Assembly (NCBI RefSeq): GCF_028649395.1
Contig: NZ_JAQSUW010000014.1
Span: 309,131 to 373,130, forward strand
Reading direction: 5' to 3'
Origin: Pseudomonas sp. Gutcm_11s
GTDB taxonomy: Bacteria > Pseudomonadota > Gammaproteobacteria > Pseudomonadales > Pseudomonadaceae
Length of the DNA stretch: 64,000 nt
In this document: positions 7,337 through 17,900 of the stretch, piece by piece
Numbering within the stretch: position 1 is the first letter of the stretch
Layout of the letters: every line of letters begins with the position of its first letter
The notes under the pieces: generated by a model
The model's input: only the letters and a program-made list of their open reading frames with translations
What the model was told of the DNA's origin: nothing
The model's database searches: none
Program-made: the position numbers and the translations under genes

Positions 7337-9509
7337 AACTCACACTGGCGATAACGTTGCGACGATTGCCGTACCAGCAGTAGTAGTCGCAGGCCGCAAC
7401 GTACTCCTTGTCGGTCAGGTTGCTGGCGTTCAACTGTAGGCGAACGTCCTGAATGCGGTACCCGATCATGGCGTCTACAAGGGTATAGGACGGCACTTCC
7501 AGGGTTTCGGTGTTGTCGCCGTAGCTGGAGCTGGTGTGACGCACGCCGGCGCCAAGCTCCAGGCCATTGAGGACGCCACCGATGAACTGGTACTTGCCCC
7601 ACAGAGAAGCCATCTCGTCGGCGACGTTGGCCGGGGCCTTATCTTTCTCTGCAGGGTTGGTGGTCTTGGTGGTTTCCGGATCGAGCTTGGTATAGCTGGC
7701 GATCAGGCTGATGTTCTCGGTGACATTGGCCTGAGCTTCCAGCTCGAGACCGCGGCTACGAACTTCGCCCAGTTGGGTAGGTACTCCACCTTGGTTCTTG
7801 GTGACGTTTTCCTGGGTCAGCTCGAATACTGCGGCAGTGAACATGGCATCCAGCCCCTGCGGCTCGTATTTCAGACCGATTTCTTTCTGGTCACCCTCTT
7901 GCGGCTTGAAAGGCTTACCGGTGACCCGATTGAGGTCGGTAACCGGCAGGAAGAACTCGGAGTAGCTGATGTAGGGTGTCAGCCCATTGTCCATGACATA
8001 GGCAACACCACCGCTCCAGGTGAAGTTGTCGTCGCGGACATTGTGTTTATCGCCGGTGGTCTGATTGTCGAAGTCCGTGCGAGAGCGATCATAGCGGCCG
8101 CCCAGCAGGAACACCCAGTCGTCGTACTTGAACTGCTCCTGAATGTAGAGGCCGTTCTGATCCGCCCGCGTGTCCTTGTCTTCCAGGGCGAAGTCACCTA
8201 CCGGCACGTCATTGCCGATTGGAATCGAACCGAAGAGAGGGGTGTTGTTGCCTGGATTGAAGATGTCCAGAGGCGGGATGACTCCGAGGTTCGGATAGCC
8301 ATTGGGGCTGCGGTCATTGATCTTCAACTGCTGGTAGTCATAGCCGAGCAGCAGCGTGTTTTCCCAGCGATCACCGATCCAGTTGCCGAGCAGGCGGTTG
8401 TCAATCGACAGGTTGTCGGCTTTGCCATCGTTGTAGGTCAGGCCGCGATTGATGACGCGATCGGTGAGATTGCCGTAGAAGAACAGCTGGCGTAGTTCCA
8501 GATCCATATGGCCGTAGCGCAGGTTCTGCTGGAAGTCCCAGTTGTCGTTGAGGCGATGGTTCAGCTCGTACCCCAGGGTGTACTGGTCACGCTCGAAGGT
8601 TTCGTACTTCGGGTTGCCCACGGCAGTGTCGGTATCGATGTCGCCATTGGGGTTGGCCGTAATGGTGCCGCTGGAGGGCAGGAACTGCAGCTGAGGATCC
8701 GAGCGATCCTTCTGCATGCTGGCCAACAAGGTCAGCGAGGTATCTTCGTTGAAATTGAAGGTCATCGATGGGGCCAGCAGGATGCGGGCAGCGTCCACGT
8801 CGTCCACCTGGGTACCGGTGTCACGACTCAGCGCGACTACGCGGTACAGCACGTTGCCCTCCTCATCCAGCTTGCCACCAACGTCGGCGTTGATCTGCTT
8901 GCGGTCGAAGCTGCCGTACTGAATGCCGACTTCGTTCTTGGCATCGGCGGTCGGGCGCTTGCTTTGCAGGTTGATCAGGCCGCCCGGCGGAGTCTGACCG
9001 TAGAGCACCGACGCAGCGCCCTTGAGCACCTCGATGCGCTCAAGCATGTAGGGGTCGATCTGCCAGCTATAGAAGGCGCTGGAGTAGATGCGCGAGCCGT
9101 CCATGAACAGGCCGTTGTTGGCCTGCTTGAAGCCACGGATGATGAACCAGTCCTGTTTGTTGTCTTCGCCGTAGAAGCCGGCCTGAACACCTGCCGAATA
9201 ACGCAGTGCTTCGCTGATGGTCTGCACATTGCGATCGTCCATCTGCGCCTGGGTCACAACGGACACCGAACGCGGTGTCTCATTCAGGGGGGTGTTGATC
9301 TTGGTTGCACTGCGGCTGTTCTTTGCCACGTAGCCTTGGTCTTCACCAACCGGGCTATCCAGCTCACCACTGATATTGGTGGCATCCAGCTGTACAGCCT
9401 CATCGGCCTGCAAACCCATGCTGAAAGCGCTCAGTGCGCAGGCCATGGCCAGAGGAAGGCGCGCCCTGGCGAAGGGTACTTTGGCTTGGTACTTGGCTGG
9501 CTGTTCCAT
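7326..9509 (-). CDS. TonB-dependent ferric-siderophore outer-membrane receptor
   Basis: 727 aa, typical of FhuA/FhuE-type receptors. It has a signal peptide (to about residue 37), a plug with PRSVSVVTQAQMDDRNVQTI and the GGLINLQSKRP plug motif, a 22-strand barrel, and ends in the outer-membrane assembly signature SVSYDF. The plug begins soon after the signal peptide, so there is no N-terminal STN signalling domain; this is a pure transporter, unlike FpvA or FecA. The ATG at 9509 has GGGGAG upstream; GTG 9515 is the alternative. A perfect PvdS-type promoter lies 60-85 bp upstream. It heads an operon with the acetyltransferase, monooxygenase and FhuF genes. Confidence 0.92.
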   Translation of the reverse strand: MEQPAKYQAKVPFARARLPLAMACALSAFSMGLQADEAVQLDATNISGELDSPVGEDQGYVAKNSRSATKINTPLNETPRSVSVVTQAQMDDRNVQTISEALRYSAGVQAGFYGEDNKQDWFIIRGFKQANNGLFMDGSRIYSSAFYSWQIDPYMLERIEVLKGAASVLYGQTPPGGLINLQSKRPTADAKNEVGIQYGSFDRKQINADVGGKLDEEGNVLYRVVALSRDTGTQVDDVDAARILLAPSMTFNFNEDTSLTLLASMQKDRSDPQLQFLPSSGTITANPNGDIDTDTAVGNPKYETFERDQYTLGYELNHRLNDNWDFQQNLRYGHMDLELRQLFFYGNLTDRVINRGLTYNDGKADNLSIDNRLLGNWIGDRWENTLLLGYDYQQLKINDRSPNGYPNLGVIPPLDIFNPGNNTPLFGSIPIGNDVPVGDFALEDKDTRADQNGLYIQEQFKYDDWVFLLGGRYDRSRTDFDNQTTGDKHNVRDDNFTWSGGVAYVMDNGLTPYISYSEFFLPVTDLNRVTGKPFKPQEGDQKEIGLKYEPQGLDAMFTAAVFELTQENVTKNQGGVPTQLGEVRSRGLELEAQANVTENISLIASYTKLDPETTKTTNPAEKDKAPANVADEMASLWGKYQFIGGVLNGLELGAGVRHTSSSYGDNTETLEVPSYTLVDAMIGYRIQDVRLQLNASNLTDKEYVAACDYYCWYGNRRNVIASVSYDF

Positions 9510-9569
9510 CAACACTCCCCATCAAATCAAATTAGAAAGATTCGCATTTATTCTGCTTGCCCCTACTAG

Positions 9570-9593
9570 ACGAATCGCTCGGGGAAAAATTTA
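9570..9593 (-). promoter_or_regulatory. PvdS-type (iron-starvation box) promoter of the siderophore receptor operon
   Basis: On the minus strand TAAAT (9593-9589) is separated by exactly 16 bases from CGT (9572-9570). This matches the PvdS promoter consensus TAAAT-N16-CGT as I know it. It lies 60-85 bp upstream of the receptor ATG and just downstream of the NRPS stop. The likely sigma factor is the PvdS-like ECF protein at 28617-29183. Confidence 0.8.
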
Positions 9594-9613
9594 CCTTTGC
9601 CTTACATTTTTCC

Positions 9614-12600
9614 TCAACGAGCCAGTGCAGCAGACAGATCGGCGAGCACCTGTGGATGGCGCACGATGCCCTGGTGGTCGGTATCCACTAGGTGGTGTGC
9701 CGCCGCCCTGCCCTGCACCTGCTCCAGGCCGGACTCCAGCAAGGCAGCGCGCCCGCCCGGCTGCGCCGCCCACCAGCAGTGTGGACGCACCTTGACTTTG
9801 GGCAGCGCGTAGCCGGCGCACAGACGGCGCATATGCTGCTCCAGCGCCCAGGCGAATAGCAGTTCTTCTAGGCTCTGGCGCGTCATGCCATCCAGCGGCT
9901 GGCCGGCGAACCAGTTGCCGCAGGCCTGCGGCCAGTCCAGCGGTTCGAGCTGCAGCAGCTGCTCGAATAGGCCGTCCCAGGCCCTGGCCGGCAGCTCCGG
10001 AGCCAGCAGCTGCAGATGCTCGACCAGTTTGGCCCGCGCCTGCGGATGGCGGGCGTCGTCGCCGGCGATCTCGGTGCCCGGCACGTAGCAGTCGAGCAGA
10101 CCGAGGAAGGCCACCTCTTCGCCACGGGCCTCCAGGCGCGCCGCCAGCTCCAGCGCCAGGCTACCGCCCAGCGACCAGCCGACCAGACGGTACGGCCCCT
10201 GCGGCTGCTGCTTGAGCAGTGCGGCCAAGTAGGCGTCGGCCATCTCACCCAACGAAGTATCGCGCCAGCTTGGATCAAGGAAGATGCGGCACTGCAGACC
10301 GAACACTTCGCGCACGCCGTCCAGGCGCGCTGCCAGCGGCTGGTAGCCGGTGACCCGGCCGGTGACCGGGTGCGGGCAGAACACAGGCTTTGTGCTGGCC
10401 TCCTGGCGGGTCAGGCGCAGCAGCGGCGACGGGCCCTGCACGGCCTGGCCGCGGGCCAGCTCCAGCAGGCCGAGCAGCTCCCGGCGATAGTCCGCGGCCA
10501 GCGCCTCGATGGTCTCGCCGCGGTACTGGTTGGCCGCGTATTCCCAGGACAGCTGCAGCTGGCCGTCGAACACCTGGCCGTTGACCGCCAGGCGCGCGGC
10601 TAGCGGGTTGCCTGCCGCTACCTCCGCGCCACCGCCGGCCGCCGGGCGGAACCAGTCCGCCGCCGCGCCGGCCTGGTATTGGCCGAGGTAGTTGAAGATC
10701 ACTTCGGCGCTCGGCACGGCGGCAAGTGCCGCCTGCGCCGCAGTCGAACCCAGCCAGCGCAGCACGCCGTAGCCCTGGCCGCCATGTTCGACCTGCTGCA
10801 AGCGTTGCTGAACCTGCTGCAGGTGTTCGCTCACGTCGACCAGTTGTGGCAACTGCAGCGGATACAGGCTGGTGAACCAGCCGACCGTGCGCGACAGATC
10901 CAGCTCGCCGGCTAGCGCCTCGCGGCCGTGGCCTTCGAGGTTGGCCCGCAGGCCCGGCTGACCGCTCCAGCGGCACAGCGCGCGGGTCAGCGCAGTGAGC
11001 AGCAAGGCATCGATGCGCACGCCGAGCTGCGCCGGTGCCTGCAACAGGCGCTTGGTATCGGCGACGTCCAGGGCCAGGCGCACTTCGCGCTTGTCGCCAT
11101 GCGTGGCTGTCGCACCGTCCAGCTCACGCGGCAAGGCCAGCTCAGGGCCGCTCAGGCGGCTGCACCAGGCATCCAGTTCAACCTGCGCCGCTTCGCTACC
11201 AGCCCAGCCTTGCAGGGCCTCGGTCCAGCGCTTGTAGGACTGGCTCTTGCTCTGCAGGCGCACGGTCTGCCCGGCTTCCAGCTGGCGATAACCCGCGAGG
11301 ATATCTTCCAGCAGGATGCGCCAGGACACCCCGTCCACCACCAGGTGATGCACCGCCAGCAACAGGCGGTCAGCCTGGCCGGCTTGCTTGAGGTAGAGCG
11401 CGCGCAGCAATGGGCCATCCGCCAGTTCGAGACTCTGCTGGGCCTGTTGGTAAAGCTTCTCAGCCTCGGTATCGCTGCCGGCTTCACGCAGCCACAGCAG
11501 CTGCTCGGCGCTCATTTCGGCGTAGTGCTGGCGCCAGGCGCCCTGCTCCTGACTGAAGCGCAGGCGCAGTCCATCGTGATGGGCCACCAGCGCCTGCAGC
11601 GCCTGCTCCAGCAGTTGTGGATCGAGCGGACGCAGCAGTTCCAGATTCAGCGCCTGGTTCCAGTGCGCCGGCTCGGCCTGGTCCATGGCGAAGAAGTGCG
11701 CCTGGATCGGCGCCAGCGGCAGTTCGCCGGTTACCGGCTCCTGCGCCACGTCTTCACCGGCGGCACGGGCTGCCTGGGCCAGCTCGGCCAGGCGCGGGAA
11801 CTGGAACAGCTCGCGTGGCGCCAGTTGCAGGCCTTGCTGTCGTACGCGACTGACCACCTGCAGGGCGACGATGGAGTCGCCGCCCAGCTCGAAGAAATGA
11901 TCCTGGCGCCCTACCCGCTCAACGCCCAGCACTTCGGCCCAGATGGCGGCGAGGATGCGCTCGTTGTCGGTCTGCGGCGCTTCGTAGGACTGGCTTTGCC
12001 AGGTCGGCTCCGGCAGTGCGGCACGGTCCAGCTTGCCAGCCGGGGTCAGCGGCAGTTTCTCCAGGGCGATGATCTGTGCCGGCACCATATAGTCCGGCAG
12101 TACCTTGGCTAAATCGGCTTTGAGCTGCGTGGTATCGGCGCCCTCTTTGGCCACTACGTAGCCCACCAGCTGCTTGCCGGTCGGTGTCTCGCGGGCGATC
12201 ACCGCCACCTCTTGGACGCCATCGAGTGCCAGCAACTGGCTTTCGATCTCGCCCAGCTCGATACGGAAGCCACGGATCTTCACCTGATGGTCGACGCGGC
12301 CCAGGTAGTCCAAGGTGCCGTCTTCACGCCAGCGCACCAGGTCGCCAGTGCGGTACATGCGCTCGCCGGCGGCGCCGAATGGATCGGGCAGGAAGCGCTC
12401 GGCAGTCAGCTCGGGACGCTGGAAATAGCCACGGGCCAGACCGACTTCACCACCGATATACAACTCACCCGCTACACCGATAGGAAGCAGGTGCAGCTCG
12501 GCATCCAGCACATACAGGCTGCGTGGGCCAACCGGGTTACCGATAGGTGCGTAGGCAGCTTCAAACGAATCACCGGGGAAGGCTTCCCAGATCAGCGGCG

Positions 12601-14995
12601 TGACCACCGTCTCGGTCGGGCCGTAGCCGTTGATGATGCGTTGTGGCTGCAGCACTTTCTGCAGGCGCTCGTAGGTCTCGCGGGTAAAGGCTTCGCCACC
12701 CAGCGTCCAGGAACGTACCGGCAGTTTCAGGCCCTGCGACTCGACCCAATCCAGCAGCTGCTGGGCATAGCTGGGCGGCAGGCAGGAGATGGTTACGCCT
12801 TCGTCGGCGATGACTTGGCAGGTCTTCTCGGCGCTCCACAGTTCCTGATCGCGAATCACCAGACGGCTGCCAAAGGCCAGCGGTACCGTCCAGCGCTCCA
12901 GGGCGCCGTCGAAGCTGATGGAAGCAAAGTGCAGCTCCACATCGTCCGGGGTCATGCCGTAGCGCTGGCCGATGGTCTGCACATGCATGCTCAGGCCCAG
13001 GTGGTTCACCGCTACGCCCTTGGGCTGTCCGGTGGAGCCGGAGGTGTAGATCAGGTAGGCCAGATTGAGCGGATGCAGCTGAACGGCCGGTGCCGAAGCT
13101 TCGAAGGTGCTCAGATCCAGCTGATCCAGATACAGCGGCTCTACGCCTTCGCCCAGCGGCAAACGTTCGGCCAGATCGGACGAAGTGATCAGCCACTTCA
13201 GCCCCGAATCCTCAACCATGTAGCTGAGACGCTCGCGCGGATAATCCGGATCTAGCGGCACGAAGGCACCACCCGACTTCAGCACCGCCAGCATGGCCAC
13301 GATCATCGCGTTGCCACGTTCCAGCGATACACCGACGCGAGACTCGGGACGCACAGCGTGAGTCACCAGCAGATTGGCCAGACGATTGGAGCGGGCTTCC
13401 AGCTCTCCGAAGGTGATGCGCTCGGCGCCATGTACCAGAGCGATGGCTTCGGGACGCAGACGTGCCTGCTCGGCAATCAACTCCGGCAACAGGCGCGAAG
13501 CATCGAAACCCTGCTGCGGCGTGTTCCACTCAGTCAGGCGTTCCTGATCCTGATGATCCAGCAATGGCAGGCTGACCAGCGACTGGTCCGGTGCCGCGCC
13601 AACCTGCTCCAACAGGCTCAACAGATGCTCGGCGAGGCGGCACATCTGGTCATCGTCCAGGCGCTCGCGGGCCCAGGTCAGGGTCAGGCGCAGTCGGCCG
13701 CTGCTGTCTTCATGGCTGTCCAGCGCCAGGTCGAACAAGGCATGCGGTACGCCCTGGGCCAGCGGTTCCAGGCTCAAGCCTGGCAGCTGCAGTGCTCCAA
13801 GATCGCGTTTCTGGTGGTTAAACAGCACCTGGAACAGCGGCGTCTGGCCCAGGCTGCGTTCAGGGGCGAGAGCCTCCACCAGCTGGTCGAACGGCAGATC
13901 CTGCTGATCCTGGGCATCCAGGGCGTGGCGGCGCACATCAGCCAGCAACTGGCGAAAGCTCTGGGCCAGGTCGAATTCGCTGCGCAGCACCTGGGTGTTA
14001 ACGAAGAAACCCACCAGCGGCGCGGTCTCGGCACGCTGGCGGTTGGCCACCGGCACGCCGACGCGGATATCACGCTGGCCGCTGTAGCGCGCCAGGATCA
14101 GTTGGAACGCCGCCAGCAGCAGCATGAACAGGGTCGCGCCCTCGCCCTGGGCCAGCTGGCGCAGGCGCTCGGCCAGGGCCGGCGGTACTTCGATGCTCTG
14201 GCGTTCGGCATGCCGCTGCCCGGAAGCATCCAGCTTGTAGGGCAAAGCCAGTACCGGCTGCTCGCTACCCAGGCGTTCGCGCCAGTAGCCGAGCTGGCGC
14301 TCGCGCTCGCCCGCTTCCAGCCAGGCGCGTTGCCACTGGGCATAGTCGGTGTACTGGATCGGTAGTTCAGTCAGTTGCGGAGTCTGACCCAGGCGCAGTG
14401 CGGCATAGGCGCGGCCCAGCTCCTCGGCGAACACCCCGATGGACCAGCCATCGGAGACGATGTGGTGACAGACGATCTGCAGGCGCCATTGCTGCTCGTC
14501 TAGACGCAGCAGTTGCACGCGCAGCAGCGGCCCTTCGATCAGGTCGAAAGTGCGCGCCGCATGGGCGTCGGCCAGGGCCTGAATGCTTTGCGCCTCGCCG
14601 CGCAGATCGCGCTCTTCCAGAGCCAGTGGCCCCGGCGGATCGATACGCTGGCACAGCTGGCCCTCATGCTCGTAGAAGCGCGTGCGCAGGGCCTCGTGCC
14701 GCTGCACCACCAGCTCCAGGGACGCCAGCAGCGCGCTGCGGTCCAGCTCGCCGTTGAGGGCAAAGGCGCCGACCATGTGGTAGGCGCTGCTGTCCGGCTC
14801 CAACTGGGCCACCAGCCACAGGCGCTGTTGTGCATGCGAAGCCGGCAGGTGTTCGCCGCGCGGCGCCGGTACCAGCGGCAGGCGGTCGAAACGGATGCCC
14901 TTGGTCGCCAGCAGCTCGAGAAAGCGCTTCTGCTCGGTCGGTCCGAGGGCGAGGAAACGGCGCGCCAGGGCGGCCTTGTCGATGGGCGCGGTCAC
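9614..14995 (-). CDS. Siderophore non-ribosomal peptide synthetase, terminal module (C-A-T-E-TE)
   Basis: 1793 aa. Domains by approximate residue: condensation 45-485 (SHAQQRLW, HHIVSDGWS), adenylation 489-990 (YTSGSTGQPKG, NGYGPTE, YRTGD), thiolation 1005-1070 (FFELGGDS), epimerization 1090-1515 (HHLVVDGVSW, TVGWFTSLYP) and thioesterase 1520-1793 (GWSLGG nucleophile elbow, terminal DHQGIVRHP). It should add the fourth residue, probably D-configured N5-acyl-N5-hydroxyornithine, and release the peptide. The adenylation pocket reads D-G-E-C-T-G-G-V-T by hand alignment, identical to modules 1 and 2. The GTG start at 14995 overlaps the upstream TGA (GTGA), so the proteins are coupled. In-frame sequence upstream of 14995 lies inside the other NRPS gene and is not coding here. 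Confidence 0.92.
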   Translation of the reverse strand: MTAPIDKAALARRFLALGPTEQKRFLELLATKGIRFDRLPLVPAPRGEHLPASHAQQRLWLVAQLEPDSSAYHMVGAFALNGELDRSALLASLELVVQRHEALRTRFYEHEGQLCQRIDPPGPLALEERDLRGEAQSIQALADAHAARTFDLIEGPLLRVQLLRLDEQQWRLQIVCHHIVSDGWSIGVFAEELGRAYAALRLGQTPQLTELPIQYTDYAQWQRAWLEAGERERQLGYWRERLGSEQPVLALPYKLDASGQRHAERQSIEVPPALAERLRQLAQGEGATLFMLLLAAFQLILARYSGQRDIRVGVPVANRQRAETAPLVGFFVNTQVLRSEFDLAQSFRQLLADVRRHALDAQDQQDLPFDQLVEALAPERSLGQTPLFQVLFNHQKRDLGALQLPGLSLEPLAQGVPHALFDLALDSHEDSSGRLRLTLTWARERLDDDQMCRLAEHLLSLLEQVGAAPDQSLVSLPLLDHQDQERLTEWNTPQQGFDASRLLPELIAEQARLRPEAIALVHGAERITFGELEARSNRLANLLVTHAVRPESRVGVSLERGNAMIVAMLAVLKSGGAFVPLDPDYPRERLSYMVEDSGLKWLITSSDLAERLPLGEGVEPLYLDQLDLSTFEASAPAVQLHPLNLAYLIYTSGSTGQPKGVAVNHLGLSMHVQTIGQRYGMTPDDVELHFASISFDGALERWTVPLAFGSRLVIRDQELWSAEKTCQVIADEGVTISCLPPSYAQQLLDWVESQGLKLPVRSWTLGGEAFTRETYERLQKVLQPQRIINGYGPTETVVTPLIWEAFPGDSFEAAYAPIGNPVGPRSLYVLDAELHLLPIGVAGELYIGGEVGLARGYFQRPELTAERFLPDPFGAAGERMYRTGDLVRWREDGTLDYLGRVDHQVKIRGFRIELGEIESQLLALDGVQEVAVIARETPTGKQLVGYVVAKEGADTTQLKADLAKVLPDYMVPAQIIALEKLPLTPAGKLDRAALPEPTWQSQSYEAPQTDNERILAAIWAEVLGVERVGRQDHFFELGGDSIVALQVVSRVRQQGLQLAPRELFQFPRLAELAQAARAAGEDVAQEPVTGELPLAPIQAHFFAMDQAEPAHWNQALNLELLRPLDPQLLEQALQALVAHHDGLRLRFSQEQGAWRQHYAEMSAEQLLWLREAGSDTEAEKLYQQAQQSLELADGPLLRALYLKQAGQADRLLLAVHHLVVDGVSWRILLEDILAGYRQLEAGQTVRLQSKSQSYKRWTEALQGWAGSEAAQVELDAWCSRLSGPELALPRELDGATATHGDKREVRLALDVADTKRLLQAPAQLGVRIDALLLTALTRALCRWSGQPGLRANLEGHGREALAGELDLSRTVGWFTSLYPLQLPQLVDVSEHLQQVQQRLQQVEHGGQGYGVLRWLGSTAAQAALAAVPSAEVIFNYLGQYQAGAAADWFRPAAGGGAEVAAGNPLAARLAVNGQVFDGQLQLSWEYAANQYRGETIEALAADYRRELLGLLELARGQAVQGPSPLLRLTRQEASTKPVFCPHPVTGRVTGYQPLAARLDGVREVFGLQCRIFLDPSWRDTSLGEMADAYLAALLKQQPQGPYRLVGWSLGGSLALELAARLEARGEEVAFLGLLDCYVPGTEIAGDDARHPQARAKLVEHLQLLAPELPARAWDGLFEQLLQLEPLDWPQACGNWFAGQPLDGMTRQSLEELLFAWALEQHMRRLCAGYALPKVKVRPHCWWAAQPGGRAALLESGLEQVQGRAAAHHLVDTDHQGIVRHPQVLADLSAALAR
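11845..13530 (-). repeat. A-T direct repeat, copy 3 (module 4)
   Basis: About 1.7 kb encoding the adenylation and thiolation domains of the last module. It is near-identical in protein, and very similar in DNA, to 18325-20010 and 22735-24415, and in the same orientation. Boundaries are approximate: from WNTPQQGFD to FFELGGDSIVALQVVSR. Confidence 0.85.
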
Positions 14996-17900
14996 AGGGC
15001 CTCCAGTTCGTCGAGCAGCGCGGCCATGTCGCGCAGGTCTTGGTCTTCTTCCTCGGCGGCGTTGCCAGCCTGGCCATCGAGGGTGGCGGCCAGGGCCGCC
15101 AGGTCTTGCGCCTCGAAGAAGGCGCGTAGCGGCAACTCCAGGCCCAGGCGCTGGCGCAACAGGGCCACGGCCTGGGTGGCCAGCAGCGAATGGCCGCCAA
15201 GCTCGAAGAAGTTGTCGTCGAGGCCGACCTGGGCCACTTCCAGCACTTCCTGCCAGATGCTGGCCAGGGTGATCTCCAGCACGGACTGCGGCGCGCGGTA
15301 GCTGCGGGCCTGCCATACCGGCTCGGGCAGCGCGCGGCGTTCCAGCTTGCCGTTGGGCGACAGCGGCATGCGGTCGAGGCGCATCAGGATCGACGGCACC
15401 ATGTGCTCGGGCAGCTCGACCTTCAGCGCGGCCTTGATGCCGGACAGCCAGGCGGACTCATCTGCCGGCAGCGGATCGGCCACTACATAGCCGACCAGTT
15501 GCTTGCCGATCTGGCTGTCGCGAGCCACCACCACGGCCTCGGCGACGCCAGGCTGAGCACCGAGCTGGGCTTCGATCTCGCCCAGTTCGACGCGGAAGCC
15601 ACGGATCTTCACCTGATGGTCGATGCGCCCCAGATAGTCGATGGCGCTATCGGCACGCCAGCGCACCAGGTCGCCGGTGCGGTACATGCGCCCGCCCTCG
15701 TTACTGAACGGGTCGGGCAGGAAGCGCTCGGCGGTCAGCTCCGGGCGGCGGTGGTAGCCGCGCGCCAGGCCGATGCCGGCGATATACAGCTCGCCAGGCA
15801 CGCCCTGCGGCACCGGGTTGAGCTGGGCGTCGAGGATATGCAGGCGCAAGTTGGCGATCGGTCGGCCGATCGGCACGGCATGCCGGCCCTCCTCCACGCA
15901 GGTCCAGTGGCTGACGTCGATGGCCGCTTCGGTCGGGCCGTACAGGTTGTATAGGCCAGCCTGCGGCAAGCGCTGGAAGGTCCGCACCTGTAGCTCCGCC
16001 GGCAGCGCTTCGCCACTGCAGATAACGCGGGTCAGGCTCTGGCACTGCTCCACATCCGGGTGCAGGAGGAAGGCCTGCAGCATGGACGGCACAAAGTGCA
16101 GCGTGCTGACCTTGTGCTGCTGAATCAGCTCCACCAGCTTCTGCGGATCGCGATGGTCACCCGGCGCGGCCACAGCCAGGCAGGCACCGGTGATCAGTGG
16201 CCAGAAGAACTCCCACACCGAAACGTCGAAGCTGAACGGGGTCTTCTGCAGCACCACGTCGCCAGCGCCGATCTGATAGGCCTCCTGCATCCACAGAATG
16301 CGGTTGGCCAGAGCCTCGTGGCTGTTGCCGGCGCCTTTGGGCTTGCCGGTGGAGCCGGAGGTGTAGATGACATAGGCCAGGTCATCAGCCTGCAGTGCGA
16401 CCCGCGGCGGCTCGGCACTCTCGGCGCTGCAATCCTCGCGATCCAGACCTAGTGCCTTGAGCCCAGCCGGCAGCGGCAGACGCTCGACCAGTGCACTGTG
16501 CGACAGCAGCAGGTCGACGCCGGAATCCTCCAGCAGATAGGCCAGGCGCTCCAGCGGGTATTCCGGGTCGAGCGGCACATAAGCGCCACCGGCGCGGACA
16601 ATGGCGTGCAGGCCGATCACCAGCTCCAGCGAGCGCTCCAGGCTGATACCGACCAGGCTGCCGCGGTTCACTCCGAGGCCCCGCAGGCGGTTGGCCAGCT
16701 GGTTGATGCGTTGCTCCAGCTCGGCGTAGTTCAGCGTCTGCTCGCCGAACACCAGGGCCGGCGCCTGCGGTGTGCGCGCCGCCTGCTGACTGATGCGTTC
16801 GCTGAGGTTGACCAGCGGGCCATAGTCCTTGGCCGTGTCATTCCAGGCAGCCAGCTGGGCCTGCTCGTCTTCTTCCAGCAACGGCAGCAGGCCGATGGGC
16901 TGGCTCGGATCGGCGCAGATGCCATCCAGCAGGCGCACGAAATGGCGTGCCAGGCGGGCGATGGTGCGCGCCTCGAACAGCTCGCCGGCGTAGCTGACGA
17001 ACCCGCTCAGGCTGCCGTCGGCCGCTTCCTCGGTATCCAGCGCCAGGTCGAACTGGGCACCGGCGGCGCCCGGGTCGTGGGGTTGCACGCGCAGGCCCGG
17101 CAGATTGCCGAGGGCGCTGAAGTCCACCTGCTGGTGGTTGAACGCCACCTGGAACAGCGGGTGGTGGCTCAGGCTGCGCGTCGGCTGCAGCGCCTCCACC
17201 AGCTGGTCGAACGGCAGCTCCTGATTGGCCAGGGCATCGCGGCTGGCCTGGGCTAGTTCGCCGAGCAGGCTGCGGAACGGCTTGAGCCCGGATGGCTCGC
17301 CGCGCAGCACCAGGGTGTTGATGAAGCAACCGAGCACGCCGTCCATTTCCGCCAGGCTGCGCCCGGCCACCGGTACGCCGACACGGATGTCTTCCTGGCC
17401 GCTGTAGCGATGCAGCAATGTCTGCCAGGCCGCCAGCAGCAGGCTGAACAGGGTGCTGCCCTCGCGCTGGGCCAGGGCGCGCAGCTGCGCGGTGAGCTGT
17501 GGCGACAGCTCGAAACGCCAGCGCAGGCCCTGGCGGCTGCCATGGGCCGGACGCGGATGGTCGGTGGGCAGTTCCAGCAGCGGCTGGTGTTCGCCCAGGC
17601 GGGCCTTCCAGTAGTCCAGCTGGCGCGTGGCCTCGCTGGATTTCAGCCAGTCACGCTGCCACTGGGCATAGTCGGCGTACTGCAGCGGCAAGGCGCTGAA
17701 CTGCGCCGTGCGGTCCTCGGCGAATGCCGCGTAGGCGGCGGAGAACTCGCCGATAAAGCGCTGCATCGTCCAGCCATCGGAGACGATGTGGTGCTGGATC
17801 AGCAGCAGGCGGTATTCCTGGTCGCCCAGGCGCAGCACGGCAACCCGCAGCAGCGGTTCGCTGGACAGGTTGAACGGACGCTTGAGCAGCCTCTGTGCGT

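Noticed and set aside
14996..15316. N-terminal extension of the second NRPS upstream of 14995
   Set aside because: It overlaps the thiolation domain of the first NRPS and reads as Arg/Gly/Pro-rich shadow sequence. GTG 14995 overlapping the TGA is a standard coupled start.
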